The notes: generated by a model from the letters alone, not told the origin. 64,000 bases of DNA from Natrinema amylolyticum (GCF_020515625.1 NZ_JAIWPJ010000001.1:434001-498000), one strand, 5' to 3'; shown: positions 53,503 through 62,335, counted from the first letter of the stretch. Translations and numbers: made by a program.

Positions 53503-54729
53503 ATGAATCGGCCGGTCTCTGTCGGACTCGTCGTTCTCGTTATCCTCGCGTCCGTTGCCGGCGTCAGCGGGTCGGTCGCACTGACGACCGCCGGACTGGC
53601 CGCCCAGTCAGCCGCGGACCCCGCGACCGCGGATCCGAGCCCCTTCGTTTCACAGGAACGAGACTGGGACGACACGACCTTCGACATCACGGTGTACGAG
53701 AACGGGAGCGCGACGTGGACCTTCCGTCACGAGCGACTGTTCGCGAACGAGGAGAACGCGACCGAAGCCGAACGGAACTTCAGGGCGTTCGCCGAGGCGT
53801 TCGAGGCCAATGAAACCGGGCGGTACGAGGCGTTCATCAATCAATCGAATGAACTGGCGGCGGCCGGCTCACAGGAGACCGGCCGAGAGATGGACGCGAC
53901 GAACTTCAACCGGTCTATCCGTGTCGACGAAGGACGGATCAATCCGCGCGGTGTCGTCGAAATGTCGTTCACGTGGACGAACTTTGCCGCCGTCGAGGGC
54001 GAGACGATCGTCGTCGGCGACGTCTTTCGGGACCTCTATCTGGCACCCGACCAGTCGATCGAACTCGAGGCGGGTGGTGACCTCCAGTTCCGTTCCGTCG
54101 CCCCCGAACCCGACGGCCGGTACGATAGCACCTCGCTCGAGAACACGGGGTCAGTCGAGTGGAGCGGCGAACGGCAGTTCGCCGACGGCCGCCCGCGTGC
54201 GGAACTCACCAGCTCGACCGGTGGGGCCGTCGGGAACGACAATCAGGGGTTAGTCGGTGCGATGAGCGGTGACATCATCTGGTATCTCCTCGGTCTCCTC
54301 GTTACCGGAGCCGGGATCGCGGCCGTCGTCTGGTACCGCCGATACGGCCCCGGTGCCGGCGATACCGCCGTCGGCACTGCGACCGATCGCTCGGCCGAAT
54401 CGACGGCACCAGCAGCCGACGCGACCACCGACTCGAGCGCGGACGCAGGGGCGACGGCCGTGGACGACACCGGCGCCGGCGCTCCACTCTCCGACGAAGA
54501 CCTCATGACCGACGAAGACCGCGTCGTCACGCTCATCCGAGAGAACGGCGGCCGGATGAAACAGGTCAACATCGTCGAAGAGACCGGCTGGTCGAAGTCC
54601 AAGGTCAGCATGCTCCTCTCGGACATGGAAGACGAAGGAACCATCAGCAAACTCCGCGTCGGTCGCGAGAATATCATCAGTCTCGAGGGCTTCGAACCCG
54701 AAGCGACGAAATCGCCGTTCGAGGAATAA
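53503..54729 (+). CDS. Membrane-anchored winged-helix protein (DUF7345/DUF7343 type)
   Basis: A 408-residue protein with a Sec-type signal helix (SVGLVVLVILASVAGVSGSV) and an extracytoplasmic domain of about 200 residues beginning DDTTFDITVYENGSATWTFR. One transmembrane helix follows at about 263-283 (IIWYLLGLLVTGAGIAAVVW), then an Ala/Asp/Thr-rich linker and a C-terminal winged helix (about 340-400: EDRVVTLIRENGGRMKQVNI, TGWSKSKVSMLLSDMEDEGT). It looks like a one-component sensor-regulator that spans the membrane. Ligand and targets are unknown. Confidence 0.85.
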   Translation: MNRPVSVGLVVLVILASVAGVSGSVALTTAGLAAQSAADPATADPSPFVSQERDWDDTTFDITVYENGSATWTFRHERLFANEENATEAERNFRAFAEAFEANETGRYEAFINQSNELAAAGSQETGREMDATNFNRSIRVDEGRINPRGVVEMSFTWTNFAAVEGETIVVGDVFRDLYLAPDQSIELEAGGDLQFRSVAPEPDGRYDSTSLENTGSVEWSGERQFADGRPRAELTSSTGGAVGNDNQGLVGAMSGDIIWYLLGLLVTGAGIAAVVWYRRYGPGAGDTAVGTATDRSAESTAPAADATTDSSADAGATAVDDTGAGAPLSDEDLMTDEDRVVTLIRENGGRMKQVNIVEETGWSKSKVSMLLSDMEDEGTISKLRVGRENIISLEGFEPEATKSPFEE

Positions 54730-54904
54730 CGGCGACCGCTGTCAGCGGCGTGCTGATAGGTTCTCGCGTGGGACTGTTCGACACTCTCGGAACGAAACGG
54801 AATCCTTAAACATCGTACTGCGCTACGATTGAGTGAAGACGAAGCCCGCTCCGGTGTCCTGCGGGGCGACGTAATGCAGGGCGCGGAGAGAGGTGATGCG
54901 TCGA

Positions 54905-54979
54905 GCTCCGATGGTGTAGTCCGGCCAATCATATTGCCCTCTCACGGCAATGACCTGGGTTCGAATCCCAGTCGGAGCA
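54905..54979 (+). tRNA. tRNA-Glu (CUC)
   Basis: A 75-base class I tRNA. The acceptor GCTCCGA (54905-54911) pairs with TCGGAGC (54972-54978), with discriminator A at 54979. The anticodon arm TTGCC-CTCTCAC-GGCAA gives CUC (reads GAG Glu). The T-arm is CTGGGTTCGAATCCCAG. No intron and no encoded CCA. CCTTAAAC at about 54802-54809 is a plausible promoter. Confidence 0.95.
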
Positions 54980-55168
54980 TCTCACTTTTCCGCTTCGTCG
55001 ATTCTCGCCGAAACGGTATCTCCTATTTGAGTGCTAAAAAGCGACAATTCATTCCGGAACCGGCGTGCCGTTCGTCTCCGCTGGTAGCGCTTCGGAAACG
55101 TGAGGGACCGATATTGCGCCGCATTTATATGTGATATCTGAGTTGTCACGGACGGAGCACACTATCTA

Positions 55169-55402
55169 ATGGGAATTCTCGACTCGTTTGGCGGCCTCGT
55201 CGGCAGTATTATCGCGGCAATCGTCATGCTCGTCTTCGCGATCCTCAGCTTCTTCGTTACGGTGTTCATCGTGCAGATGGGTGCCGGATTGGCCAGTTAC
55301 TCGCCGAGCGGCGACTTCGTCGTCCTCGCCGCCGCGATCCTCGCGGCCAGCGCGATCATGGCAGGGTCGTCGCCGATGGCGAGCCTCGGCGAGACGCAGT
55401 AA
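55169..55402 (+). CDS. Small membrane protein, unknown function
   Basis: A 77-residue hydrophobic protein with two to three helices (GLVGSIIAAIVMLVFAILSF, VVLAAAILAASAIMAGSSP). I do not recognise a family. A TATA-like ATTTATATG lies about 40 bases upstream. It is convergent with the aspartoacylase remnant. Confidence 0.65.
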   Translation: MGILDSFGGLVGSIIAAIVMLVFAILSFFVTVFIVQMGAGLASYSPSGDFVVLAAAILAASAIMAGSSPMASLGETQ

Positions 55403-55571
55403 CACCGCGCGATCGGTCGACACGCTATCATTTTATTGGAGAAGCCGGGTCGACGCAGTCCCGACTCTCGCCGCGAGAACTGATCGATCGACTCCGTTGA
55501 GGAACTAGAACGCTCGAGCCGAGACCGGTATACCGGGAGGGTGAGCCGCTGCGGCCGAAATCGCGGGTCGG

Positions 55572-55688
55572 TCACTCCGCTTGCTCGCCGTCGCCCATCC
55601 ACCGCACCCCGAGCATCTGATAGCCGTCGAATTCGCCGCGATCGATCTCGGCGTCGATCTCCGCGTGAGTCTCCGAGTCGATGCGAGC
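55572..55688 (-). pseudogene. C-terminal remnant of an unidentified gene
   Basis: The minus strand, in a frame different from the aspartoacylase head, encodes a plausible protein end: ARIDSETHAEIDAEIDRGEF, then DGYQMLGVRWMGDGEQAE and a TGA at 55574-55572. Nothing upstream in this frame looks like protein, so only the last 38 codons survive. I do not recognise the family. It seems to be the 3' partner of a deletion that also removed the rest of the aspartoacylase. Confidence 0.5.
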
Positions 55689-55692
55689 GAGA

Positions 55693-55950
55693 GACGAGCG
55701 TACCGTGGAGGGCCGCCGGCTCGTATCGATCGGCGACTTCCTGAAGCACTTTCACGCCGTTCAGTTCGTCGCCGTGGAGCGCCGCTGTCAGGAACACCGT
55801 CGGACCCGCGTGCTCGCCGTTGATGATCGTCACCGGTATCTCGACGGGGTCGCCGAGATACGTCTCGCCGATTTCGTAGCGAACGTGACGCCGCTCGCCC
55901 GGCTCGACTTCCGCGTCGTATCGGAACGGTTCCGGCGAAGTATCAGCCAT
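55693..55950 (-). pseudogene. Truncated succinylglutamate desuccinylase/aspartoacylase family gene
   Basis: From the ATG at 55950 (or 55962) 86 codons match the start of an AstE/AspA-type zinc hydrolase, including VEIPVTIINGEHAGPTVFLT and the zinc motif ALHGDELNGVKVLQEVADRY, up to ALHGTLV. Full-length members have about 320 residues with further zinc and catalytic residues. After ALHGTLV the frame becomes Arg/Ser-rich nonsense and ends at 55297. CTTAAT about 30 bases upstream is a promoter relic. The catalytic part is missing, so no activity is expected. Confidence 0.75.
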
Positions 55951-56007
55951 ATACACCGTCATCCGCGCCGAAATCGATTAAGCCCGCCGGTCGGCAACGC
56001 GGCGGAT

Positions 56008-56613
56008 TTAATCGCCTTTGTATCGACTCGGCACGTACTCGTCGACCGGTTCGGGGACGGACCCGAACACGACCGGCGCGATGGTCGCGAGCCGCCGCCG
56101 AAGAAGGACGTACGCCGCGCCGACCAGCAACGCGGCACCAACGAGCCACCGGAAGGGACCCTCGAGAAGGAGCCAGAGCGGGACGCCGACGGTAATCGTG
56201 AGCAGGAGGTCCTCCGGTGCGCCGTCGTATCGAATCCAGCGCTTCGGCGCTCGCCAGCGGTTTCTGACGTGGTCGTAGACCGCCCGGTCGGAGGTGCCTT
56301 CCCACGGCCGGAGCTCGAGGCCGCCGCCGTATCGGTCCATTCGACAGTGGAGGGCGGCGCCGGCGAACAGGAAGGCGGCGGCGACGAGCCACGGCGTCAC
56401 GACGAACGCTGCCGTGATCGCGACCGAGACGGCAGCGACTACGTACAGCGTCGGATAGTGGAGCGTTCGCCGATGCCCCGCGTAGAGATCGAGATCCGGG
56501 AGGACGCCGCCGAGGAACCCTCCGACGAGCGCCGCCGGTGCGAGGTCCGGGGCGAAGACGACGAGCGGCGCTGCGATGGCCAGCCCCAGCAGCGCGTGTG
56601 TCGGGAGCATCAT
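56008..56613 (-). CDS. Membrane-bound metal-dependent hydrolase-like protein (YdjM/DUF457 type)
   Basis: A 201-residue membrane protein. It opens with MLPTHALLGLAIAAPLVVFA and has PDLDLYAGHRRTLHYPTLYV, the His/Asp motif of the YdjM-type family, with about five hydrophobic helices. These proteins are annotated as metal-dependent hydrolases, and some act in envelope or DNA-damage responses. Two ATGs at the start are adjacent. Divergent from the next membrane gene. Confidence 0.8.
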   Translation of the reverse strand: MMLPTHALLGLAIAAPLVVFAPDLAPAALVGGFLGGVLPDLDLYAGHRRTLHYPTLYVVAAVSVAITAAFVVTPWLVAAAFLFAGAALHCRMDRYGGGLELRPWEGTSDRAVYDHVRNRWRAPKRWIRYDGAPEDLLLTITVGVPLWLLLEGPFRWLVGAALLVGAAYVLLRRRLATIAPVVFGSVPEPVDEYVPSRYKGD

Positions 56614-56688
56614 CTATCACCTCGAAGGGGAGTCGACGAGATAAGCCCACCGGCGGATTTATGGATCGATGGTGTGTCGAACTCGAAA

Positions 56689-57330
56689 ATGCCGAGGAAC
56701 GACAGCGATGCACCGCCGGAACCCCGCGCGGACGCGGCAGCGGACGTGTTCGAACGACTGTTTCGGAGCGGTCGGACGAACGCCCTCCTCGCGTGGCTGG
56801 TGGTCGGCGTCCTCGCGACGGTGTTCGTCGAGAGCGCGCTCGATTTCGACCGCCAGTGGCTCGTCTTCGTCGCCGGCGTCGGCACGGTCGTCCTGATTCC
56901 GCCCGTCGCCTACGGCGAATGGCGCGTCATGTTGCCCTGGGAGTTGCTCGTCCTCGCGACGTTACCCATCCTCGTTCGGGGACTGTTCGGCGGCAGCGTC
57001 AGCACGTTCGCGGCCTATCTCGCGGTCGCCGGGCTGGCGCTGCTCATCACGGTCGAACTCCACATGTTCACGTCGCTGCAGGTGACCCACTGGTTCGCCA
57101 TCGCGTTCGTCGTGTTGACGACGCTGGCGTCGGTCGCAGCGTGGACCATGGTCCGATGGAACCTGGATCGGGCGTTCGGCACGTCGTATCTCTCGACGAA
57201 CGAGGTGTTAATGGCCGAGTGGCTCTCGGTGACCGTCGCCGGACTGGCCGCCGGCGTACTGTTCGACGCCTACTTCAGACGTCGGGATCGACAGCTCCGC
57301 CGCGCCCTCAGACGGGTGGTCCGTCGATGA
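56689..57330 (+). CDS. Polytopic membrane protein paired with DUF2238
   Basis: A 213-residue protein with about six helices (NALLAWLVVGVLATVFVESA, WLVFVAGVGTVVLIPPVAYG, LAVAGLALLITVELHMFTSL, THWFAIAFVVLTTLASVAAW). It overlaps the following DUF2238 gene by four bases and resembles it in general layout (TSLQVTHWFA). I cannot give a function. The start is the ATG at 56689, before the acidic N-terminus. Confidence 0.75.
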   Translation: MPRNDSDAPPEPRADAAADVFERLFRSGRTNALLAWLVVGVLATVFVESALDFDRQWLVFVAGVGTVVLIPPVAYGEWRVMLPWELLVLATLPILVRGLFGGSVSTFAAYLAVAGLALLITVELHMFTSLQVTHWFAIAFVVLTTLASVAAWTMVRWNLDRAFGTSYLSTNEVLMAEWLSVTVAGLAAGVLFDAYFRRRDRQLRRALRRVVRR

Positions 57331-57959
57331 GTCGCCTCCCGCGGCCCTCGCTGCGAACCCAGCGACGGCTCACGCGATCGATGCAACTCCTCCTCGTCGG
57401 ACTCGTCGCCTACGGCGTCCTCGCGGGCCAGCCGAAAGCGATCTTCAACGGCGGCGTCGGACTTCTGATCACGTTCCTGCCGGCGTTGCTGGAACGCAAC
57501 TACGACCTGCCGCTGGATCCGTGGCTCGCCCTCTGGATCACCGCCGCCGTGTTCCTCCACACGCTCGGATCGGCGGGCCTCTACGGCCGGATCGGCTGGT
57601 GGGATCACCTCACGCACGCGCTGTCGGCCTCCCTGATCGCCGGGATCGGCTATACGACCGCTCGAGCGATCGACCTGCACGCCGAGGACATCCACATTCC
57701 GAGCCGGATCGCGTTCATCTACATCTTCGTGGTCGTGATGGCCTTCGGCGTCATCTGGGAACTGTTCGAGTTCGCGCTCGATATCATCGCCGGCGAGACC
57801 GGGCTCACGATGCCGCTGGCCCAGCACGGCCTCGACGACACGGTCCGCGATCTCATGTTCAACACGCTCGGCGCACTCCTCGTGGCGGTGTTCGGACAGG
57901 TCCACCTGACCGGCGTCGCAGAGACGGTCCGAGAGCGGTTGCTCTCGACCGAACCCTGA
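57327..57959 (+). CDS. DUF2238-like membrane protein
   Basis: A 210-residue membrane protein. It has the DUF2238 layout: NGGVGLLITFLPALLERNYD, AVFLHTLGSAGLYGRIGWWD-HLTHALSAS, then FGVIWELFEFALDIIAGETG and TVRDLMFNTLGALLVAVFGQ. The conserved His and Glu residues (WWDHLTH, WELFEF) could bind metal. Function unknown. Second gene of a two-gene operon. Confidence 0.82.
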   Translation: MSRLPRPSLRTQRRLTRSMQLLLVGLVAYGVLAGQPKAIFNGGVGLLITFLPALLERNYDLPLDPWLALWITAAVFLHTLGSAGLYGRIGWWDHLTHALSASLIAGIGYTTARAIDLHAEDIHIPSRIAFIYIFVVVMAFGVIWELFEFALDIIAGETGLTMPLAQHGLDDTVRDLMFNTLGALLVAVFGQVHLTGVAETVRERLLSTEP

Positions 57960-58018
57960 CCGCGGGCCATCGCCGCCTCGAGAAGCCGACCACTCACCGA
58001 CCAGTTACTCGCTGCCTG

Positions 58019-58936
58019 CTATCCGACAGCCGAGAGCCCGAGGTGTCCCGTCGGAAACTGGCAGAGGCGCGGGGCGGGATCGGCGCGGGCGTGCGGATCG
58101 AACGCGGTATAGGCGAACGCCTGCCAGAGGACGCGTTCCGGATAGGGACGCCCCGACAGTTCGAGCTCCAGCGACTCCGCGAGCGCATCGTGGTCGAGTT
58201 CGCCGTTCGTCGTTGGAACGGGAAGGGGGTTCGGCACGGCCTCGAGGTCCAGTCCGAAGGACGGGAACAGTCGATAGTCGGCGCCGAGGGCCGGGTGGTG
58301 CAGTTCCCGCTGGCCGGGGAACCGAACGACGAGTTCGGGCGTCGCGGTCGTCGGTCCCTCGTCGCCGTCGCCATCGCCGGCGCCGTCGATCCGCTCGAGC
58401 GTTCGCTCGGCGAGCGAGATCCGGCGTCGCGTTCCCGCTCGAACGGCGTATTCGGTCCCCTCGGCCACCAGTCGAAGGCGTGACTCGGACAGGTCCCGGA
58501 CGCGAACGTCCGGGGCGGCGTACGACTCGAGGAGCGCGGTCGTCGACTCGCCGGCGACCGTCGCGTCGACGGTGACCGCCGTCGCGTCGTCCCGTCGGGA
58601 AACGAGGTCGAACGCGTTCGATCCGGTCGCCGTGATCGCCAACAGCGCTTGCGGCGTCGCACAGACCCCTTCCCAGGCCGCCGGCGGACCGGTTTCAGCG
58701 CCCGCTCCCCGCAGCGCCGGACGCCAGTAAAAGACCCGATGAGCGCCGTCACACGCGTACGGAACGGCGTCCGGGAAAAATGACTCGCCGTAGCCGGTCG
58801 GCTCGAGGTCGGGGTGCTCGAGCTTGAGTTCGGCGTAGGGGAGTCGAGCGACGATCGGCGCGGGAAATTCGTCGTGCGGCGACCGCTCCCACCGGACTGC
58901 CGTCGTTCGGTCCGCCGACGTCGGTGTCTCGCCCAT
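58019..58936 (-). CDS. Hypothetical soluble haloarchaeal protein
   Basis: A 305-residue soluble acidic protein with no signal or membrane segment. Recognisable stretches are VARLPYAELKLEHPDLEPTG, FFPDAVPYACDGAHRVFYWR and LRLCQFPTGH-like text at the C-terminus. I do not recognise the family, and no cofactor motif is clear. It is convergent with the DUF2238 gene and divergent from the CopD-like gene. Confidence 0.65.
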   Translation of the reverse strand: MGETPTSADRTTAVRWERSPHDEFPAPIVARLPYAELKLEHPDLEPTGYGESFFPDAVPYACDGAHRVFYWRPALRGAGAETGPPAAWEGVCATPQALLAITATGSNAFDLVSRRDDATAVTVDATVAGESTTALLESYAAPDVRVRDLSESRLRLVAEGTEYAVRAGTRRRISLAERTLERIDGAGDGDGDEGPTTATPELVVRFPGQRELHHPALGADYRLFPSFGLDLEAVPNPLPVPTTNGELDHDALAESLELELSGRPYPERVLWQAFAYTAFDPHARADPAPRLCQFPTGHLGLSAVG

Positions 58937-59107
58937 TTGGGGTCACGTCGACGATTGCGCGCACACGCTCCAAACGCTGTCTCCGGAGATGTTCGGGTGA
59001 CTTCGATCCGGCCGCCGCTCCGGCGGCCGCCGTGAACCGCCATGCGAATATGTCCGTGACCGAACTTAGCGTCGGTGAGCCACGAGTCACGGGTAGGTGA
59101 CTGCTCG

Positions 59108-60091
59108 ATGTCCGATCCACCGGCGGAGGTGCGGCCGACCGTCTCGACCGATCTCTTCGATAAGTACGTACTGCCGAAGATCGCGCTCGGCGTGATATTG
59201 GCGGGCTCGCTGGCCGGCACGTGGGTGAGCGGACGGCTCGGCGGTCAGTCGGCGGTCGTCACGCTCGCCAAGTGGTTCTACTTGGTCGCGCTGGGGGTGC
59301 TCACCGGCGGGCTCGTCTGGAAACACTGCTTCGTTCGGCCTCGAGACCTCGGGACGGGTGCCGGCGACTACTGTGTGGAGATGTACGCGCGCTTCGACGG
59401 GATCGCGACCGAGGCCGTCGCCGTCCTCGCGGTGACCGGACCGGTCGTCCTCGCGGCGTACGCTTCGAGACTCGCGGTCGGGCCGCTCGTCGTCGGCCTC
59501 GGCGTCCTTCTCACGACGTGGCTCGGAACGCTCGTCGCGACGATTCGAGGGTCGGAACCCGTCGACGCGCAGTTCCGGAGTCCGGTCGGCCTCCTCGGGC
59601 TGGCGCTGGCACTCGCCGTCGTCGCGGGAACGGGGATCGCGGAGGTGAGCCTCCGCGGATTCGAGCCGATCGCGGCGGCCGTCCGAACGGTCCACCTCCT
59701 CGCGTTCGTCGCGTGGATCGGCGGGGCCGTCTGGAACATCTTCGTCGCCGTCCCGACGGGCCAAGAGCGGCCGACGGCCGCCGTTGCCAGGGCCGCCGGC
59801 GAGCAACTCGAGCGGTTCCGCTGGGCGGTTCGGTTCATCATCCCGCTGCTGTTCCTGACGGGACTGTTCCAGGCCGTCACCGTCTTCGGCGTTCGGTTCG
59901 GGACCTACGTCGCCGCGCCGATCGGACTGGCCGTCCTCGCCAAGGTCGGCATCATCGGACTGCTCGCCGTCATCTTCAAACTCTGTCCGATGTGGCGCGC
60001 CTGCTCGCCGATCGACGGCGTCTGCGATCTCGAGGAGCTCGGAGCCGGTGAGCCGTCGGCCGGGCCGGTGGAGGGGAGCGACGATGACTGA
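59108..60091 (+). CDS. CopD-like membrane protein
   Basis: A 327-residue protein with about eight helices (LPKIALGVILAGSLAGTWVS, WFYLVALGVLTGGLVWKHCF, VRTVHLLAFVAWIGGAVWNI, RFIIPLLFLTGLFQAVTVFG). The His in TVHLLAFVAWIGGAVW is the pattern of CopD-type copper import proteins. A Cys-rich end (KLCPMWRACSPIDGVCDLEE) could bind metal. It overlaps the TusA-like gene by eight bases and precedes a cytochrome-d1-like gene, suggesting metal or heme-related maturation; that is inference. Confidence 0.75.
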   Translation: MSDPPAEVRPTVSTDLFDKYVLPKIALGVILAGSLAGTWVSGRLGGQSAVVTLAKWFYLVALGVLTGGLVWKHCFVRPRDLGTGAGDYCVEMYARFDGIATEAVAVLAVTGPVVLAAYASRLAVGPLVVGLGVLLTTWLGTLVATIRGSEPVDAQFRSPVGLLGLALALAVVAGTGIAEVSLRGFEPIAAAVRTVHLLAFVAWIGGAVWNIFVAVPTGQERPTAAVARAAGEQLERFRWAVRFIIPLLFLTGLFQAVTVFGVRFGTYVAAPIGLAVLAKVGIIGLLAVIFKLCPMWRACSPIDGVCDLEELGAGEPSAGPVEGSDDD

Positions 60092-60368
60092 GATCGAGAT
60101 TCCCGAGACGGCGCCCGACGTCGACCCCGATATGACGGTCGACAACCGGGGGAGGGGCTGTGCGAGCGGTATCGCTCGCGTCCAGCGCGCGCTCGAGGAC
60201 CTGGAACCGGGCGCGGTACTGCGCGTCCGGAGCACGGATCGGCGGGCGAAACGCGAGTACGCACAGTTGGCGGCACAGACCGATCACCACCTGCTCGCGA
60301 TCGAAACGAGTCGGAGCGGGCTGCTCCGGAAAGAGTACACGACGTACCTCGAGATCGGCGGGGCGTAG
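60084..60368 (+). CDS. TusA/SirA-like sulfurtransferase domain protein
   Basis: A 94-residue protein with the TusA fold pattern: DNRGRGCASGIARVQRALED at the place of the D-x-RG-x-x-C-P-x-P motif, then AVLRVRSTDRRAKREYAQLA. The catalytic Cys is present, but both prolines of CPxP are replaced (CASG). It is translationally coupled to the CopD-like gene. Sulfur or metal trafficking is possible. Confidence 0.75.
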   Translation: MTEIEIPETAPDVDPDMTVDNRGRGCASGIARVQRALEDLEPGAVLRVRSTDRRAKREYAQLAAQTDHHLLAIETSRSGLLRKEYTTYLEIGGA

Positions 60369-60476
60369 CGGACATCGGATCCGCCACCGGACGAATCCAC
60401 AGGACGGCGACGACCGTCCGAACGTGTTCGCGATCGCGTATTTTCGAGCAAGGTGAAAAGGGCGACGCAGAGACCG

Positions 60477-61736
60477 ATGAGCGATCAACTCGCCGCCAGC
60501 ACCGTCAGACCGCCGTCGTTTCGCGAGACGAACCTCGAGGAAATCGCCGACTCCCACGAGACGCGGTGGGGGGAGCGCGAACTGCCGGACGCGCCCAGAC
60601 ACGATGTCGCGGACCTGCGAGACCTCCTGCTCGTCGCGGAACGACGACCCGGGTCGATTTCGCTGGTCGACACGATCCATCACGAACGCGTCGGCCGCAT
60701 CGAGGGCGTGGGCCGAGCGCCCCACTCGATCGTGTTTCACCGCGAGCTCTCCGAAAACACTCGCGAGGGCGCCTACGCGTACGTCCAGTCGCGGCAGGGA
60801 TGGGTGAGCAAACTCGATCTCTTCGGCGGCGAACTGGTTGCACGGGTCCGCGCCGGCACCTCGGGGCGGGCGATCGCTATCTCGGCGGACTCAGCGTATC
60901 TCATCGCGGGCTATTACAACCCCAATCACGCCGTCGTCCTCGACGCGGACACGCTCGAGCCGTTACATCGGATTCCGGCCCACGCGGTCGATCCCGACGG
61001 GCAGTCGATCGCCTCGCGGATCTGTACCGTCCGGGACGTGCCGGAGGAACGCTGCTTCCTGGTCGTACTAAAGGACGCGGGGACGGTCTGGTTCGTCGAC
61101 TACGACGACCCCGCGTTTCCGATCGTCGCCGAGATCGACACCGGTCGGGTCCTCCACGACGGCGTATTCTCGCCGGACGGCCGCCATTTCTATCTCGCCT
61201 CGCAGGCCGAGGAGTGCCTCTACGTTCTCGACGTCCGAGAGCGGGCGGTCGTCGATCGGATTCCGACCGCCGGACCGCCCCATCCCAGCCCCGGCGCGAT
61301 CGACGAGCGACGCGGCCTCGGAATCACGGGAACGGTGATGACCGACGCCGTGACGGCGTGGGACCTCGAGACCCGGGAGCCGATCGCCGACGTTCGGATC
61401 CCGGGTCACGGCATGTTCTGTACGGCTCACCCCGACAGCGAGTACGTCTGGGGCGACGTCGTCTTCGACGATACCGACAGGGACAACGACGGCCTCGTCT
61501 ATCAGATCGATCTCGAGACCCTCGTCGTCTCGACGGTCATCGACACGAGCGAGTGGGCCGAGGGGCGGTCGCTCCATCCGGGATTCACGCGAGACGGCAA
61601 TCACGTCTACGTGAGCTGTTGGGACGCGGGGAAGCTACTCGTCTTCGATAGCGCGACGGGGGCGTTCACCGCCGAAATCGACGGCGTCGAAACGCCCACC
61701 GGGACTTTTCTCGGCGACCGGGCGACCGAGCCCTGA
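60477..61736 (+). CDS. Cytochrome d1-type beta-propeller protein (NirF-like)
   Basis: A 419-residue soluble beta-propeller. Repeats such as RPGSISLVDTIHHERVGRIE, GRAIAISADSAYLIAGYYNP, HDGVFSPDGRHFYLASQAEE and FTRDGNHVYVSCWDAGKLLV, together with the C-terminal GVETPTGTFLG, match the d1 domain of cytochrome cd1 and NirF. NirF-type proteins act in heme d1 synthesis. There is no c-heme domain and no signal peptide. GTG at 60453 is an alternative start. It follows CopD-like and TusA-like genes; no nirS or nirK gene lies in the window. Confidence 0.75.
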   Translation: MSDQLAASTVRPPSFRETNLEEIADSHETRWGERELPDAPRHDVADLRDLLLVAERRPGSISLVDTIHHERVGRIEGVGRAPHSIVFHRELSENTREGAYAYVQSRQGWVSKLDLFGGELVARVRAGTSGRAIAISADSAYLIAGYYNPNHAVVLDADTLEPLHRIPAHAVDPDGQSIASRICTVRDVPEERCFLVVLKDAGTVWFVDYDDPAFPIVAEIDTGRVLHDGVFSPDGRHFYLASQAEECLYVLDVRERAVVDRIPTAGPPHPSPGAIDERRGLGITGTVMTDAVTAWDLETREPIADVRIPGHGMFCTAHPDSEYVWGDVVFDDTDRDNDGLVYQIDLETLVVSTVIDTSEWAEGRSLHPGFTRDGNHVYVSCWDAGKLLVFDSATGAFTAEIDGVETPTGTFLGDRATEP

Positions 61737-61763
61737 TCGGCGCGGCGACACCTGCGGACCCCC

Positions 61764-62264
61764 TCACTCGAGGCGAGATAACGCCAGTTCCTTCGCGGTG
61801 TCCTCCTCGAGCGGGTCCGTCTCCCGGACGTCGATCCGGCTGACCCACTTGACGTGCTCCCAGCAGTCGCTGTCCGCGCCCGCGGGGACGAGCCGCGCCG
61901 GACCGCCGTGTTCGACCGGGAGCGCCTCGCCGTCGAGTTCCACCGCGAGGACGGCGTCCGCGAGCCGGGAAAGCGGGAACGAGCACGCGTAGTCGTCGTC
62001 CATCCCGGAAACGAGCGCGTACGCGCCCGCGTCGGTCGGCTCGGCCAGCGCCAACACGTCCGCGACGCGAACGCCCCGCCAGGTCAGGTCCTCGGCGACC
62101 CACCCCTCGGCGCACGCGAAGTCGGCAGTGTCCGTCTCGAGCGGGAGCGCGGCGAGGTCGTCGGCCGACAGGTGGACGGCCCGCTTGACCGCTCCCGCGA
62201 CGGTCAGCTCCCAGGCGTCCTCGTCGACCCCTGATCTGACGTCGAACTCTCTGAGACCGCTCAT
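61764..62264 (-). CDS. Molybdopterin-dependent oxidoreductase domain protein (SUOX fold)
   Basis: A 166-residue protein consisting only of the sulfite-oxidase-type molybdopterin domain. The likely Mo-ligand Cys is in DFACAEGWVAEDLTWRGV, and EHGGPARLVPAGADSDCWEH plus VKWVSRIDVRE are the usual C-terminal elements. No Tat signal is seen, so it should be cytoplasmic. MoaA at 13.1 kb would supply its cofactor pathway. Substrate unknown. Convergent with the d1-propeller gene. Confidence 0.87.
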   Translation of the reverse strand: MSGLREFDVRSGVDEDAWELTVAGAVKRAVHLSADDLAALPLETDTADFACAEGWVAEDLTWRGVRVADVLALAEPTDAGAYALVSGMDDDYACSFPLSRLADAVLAVELDGEALPVEHGGPARLVPAGADSDCWEHVKWVSRIDVRETDPLEEDTAKELALSRLE

Positions 62265-62335
62265 GCGAACGGAAACGGCCGCTCGAGGCATAAGTGACGG
62301 ACCGAATATCTCCGGGCGAGGTGCAGTGGACGCCG

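Noticed and set aside
55297-55962. 221-residue ORF as an intact aspartoacylase
   Set aside because: Only the first 86-90 codons match the family; the remainder is nonsense, so it is treated as a truncated gene.
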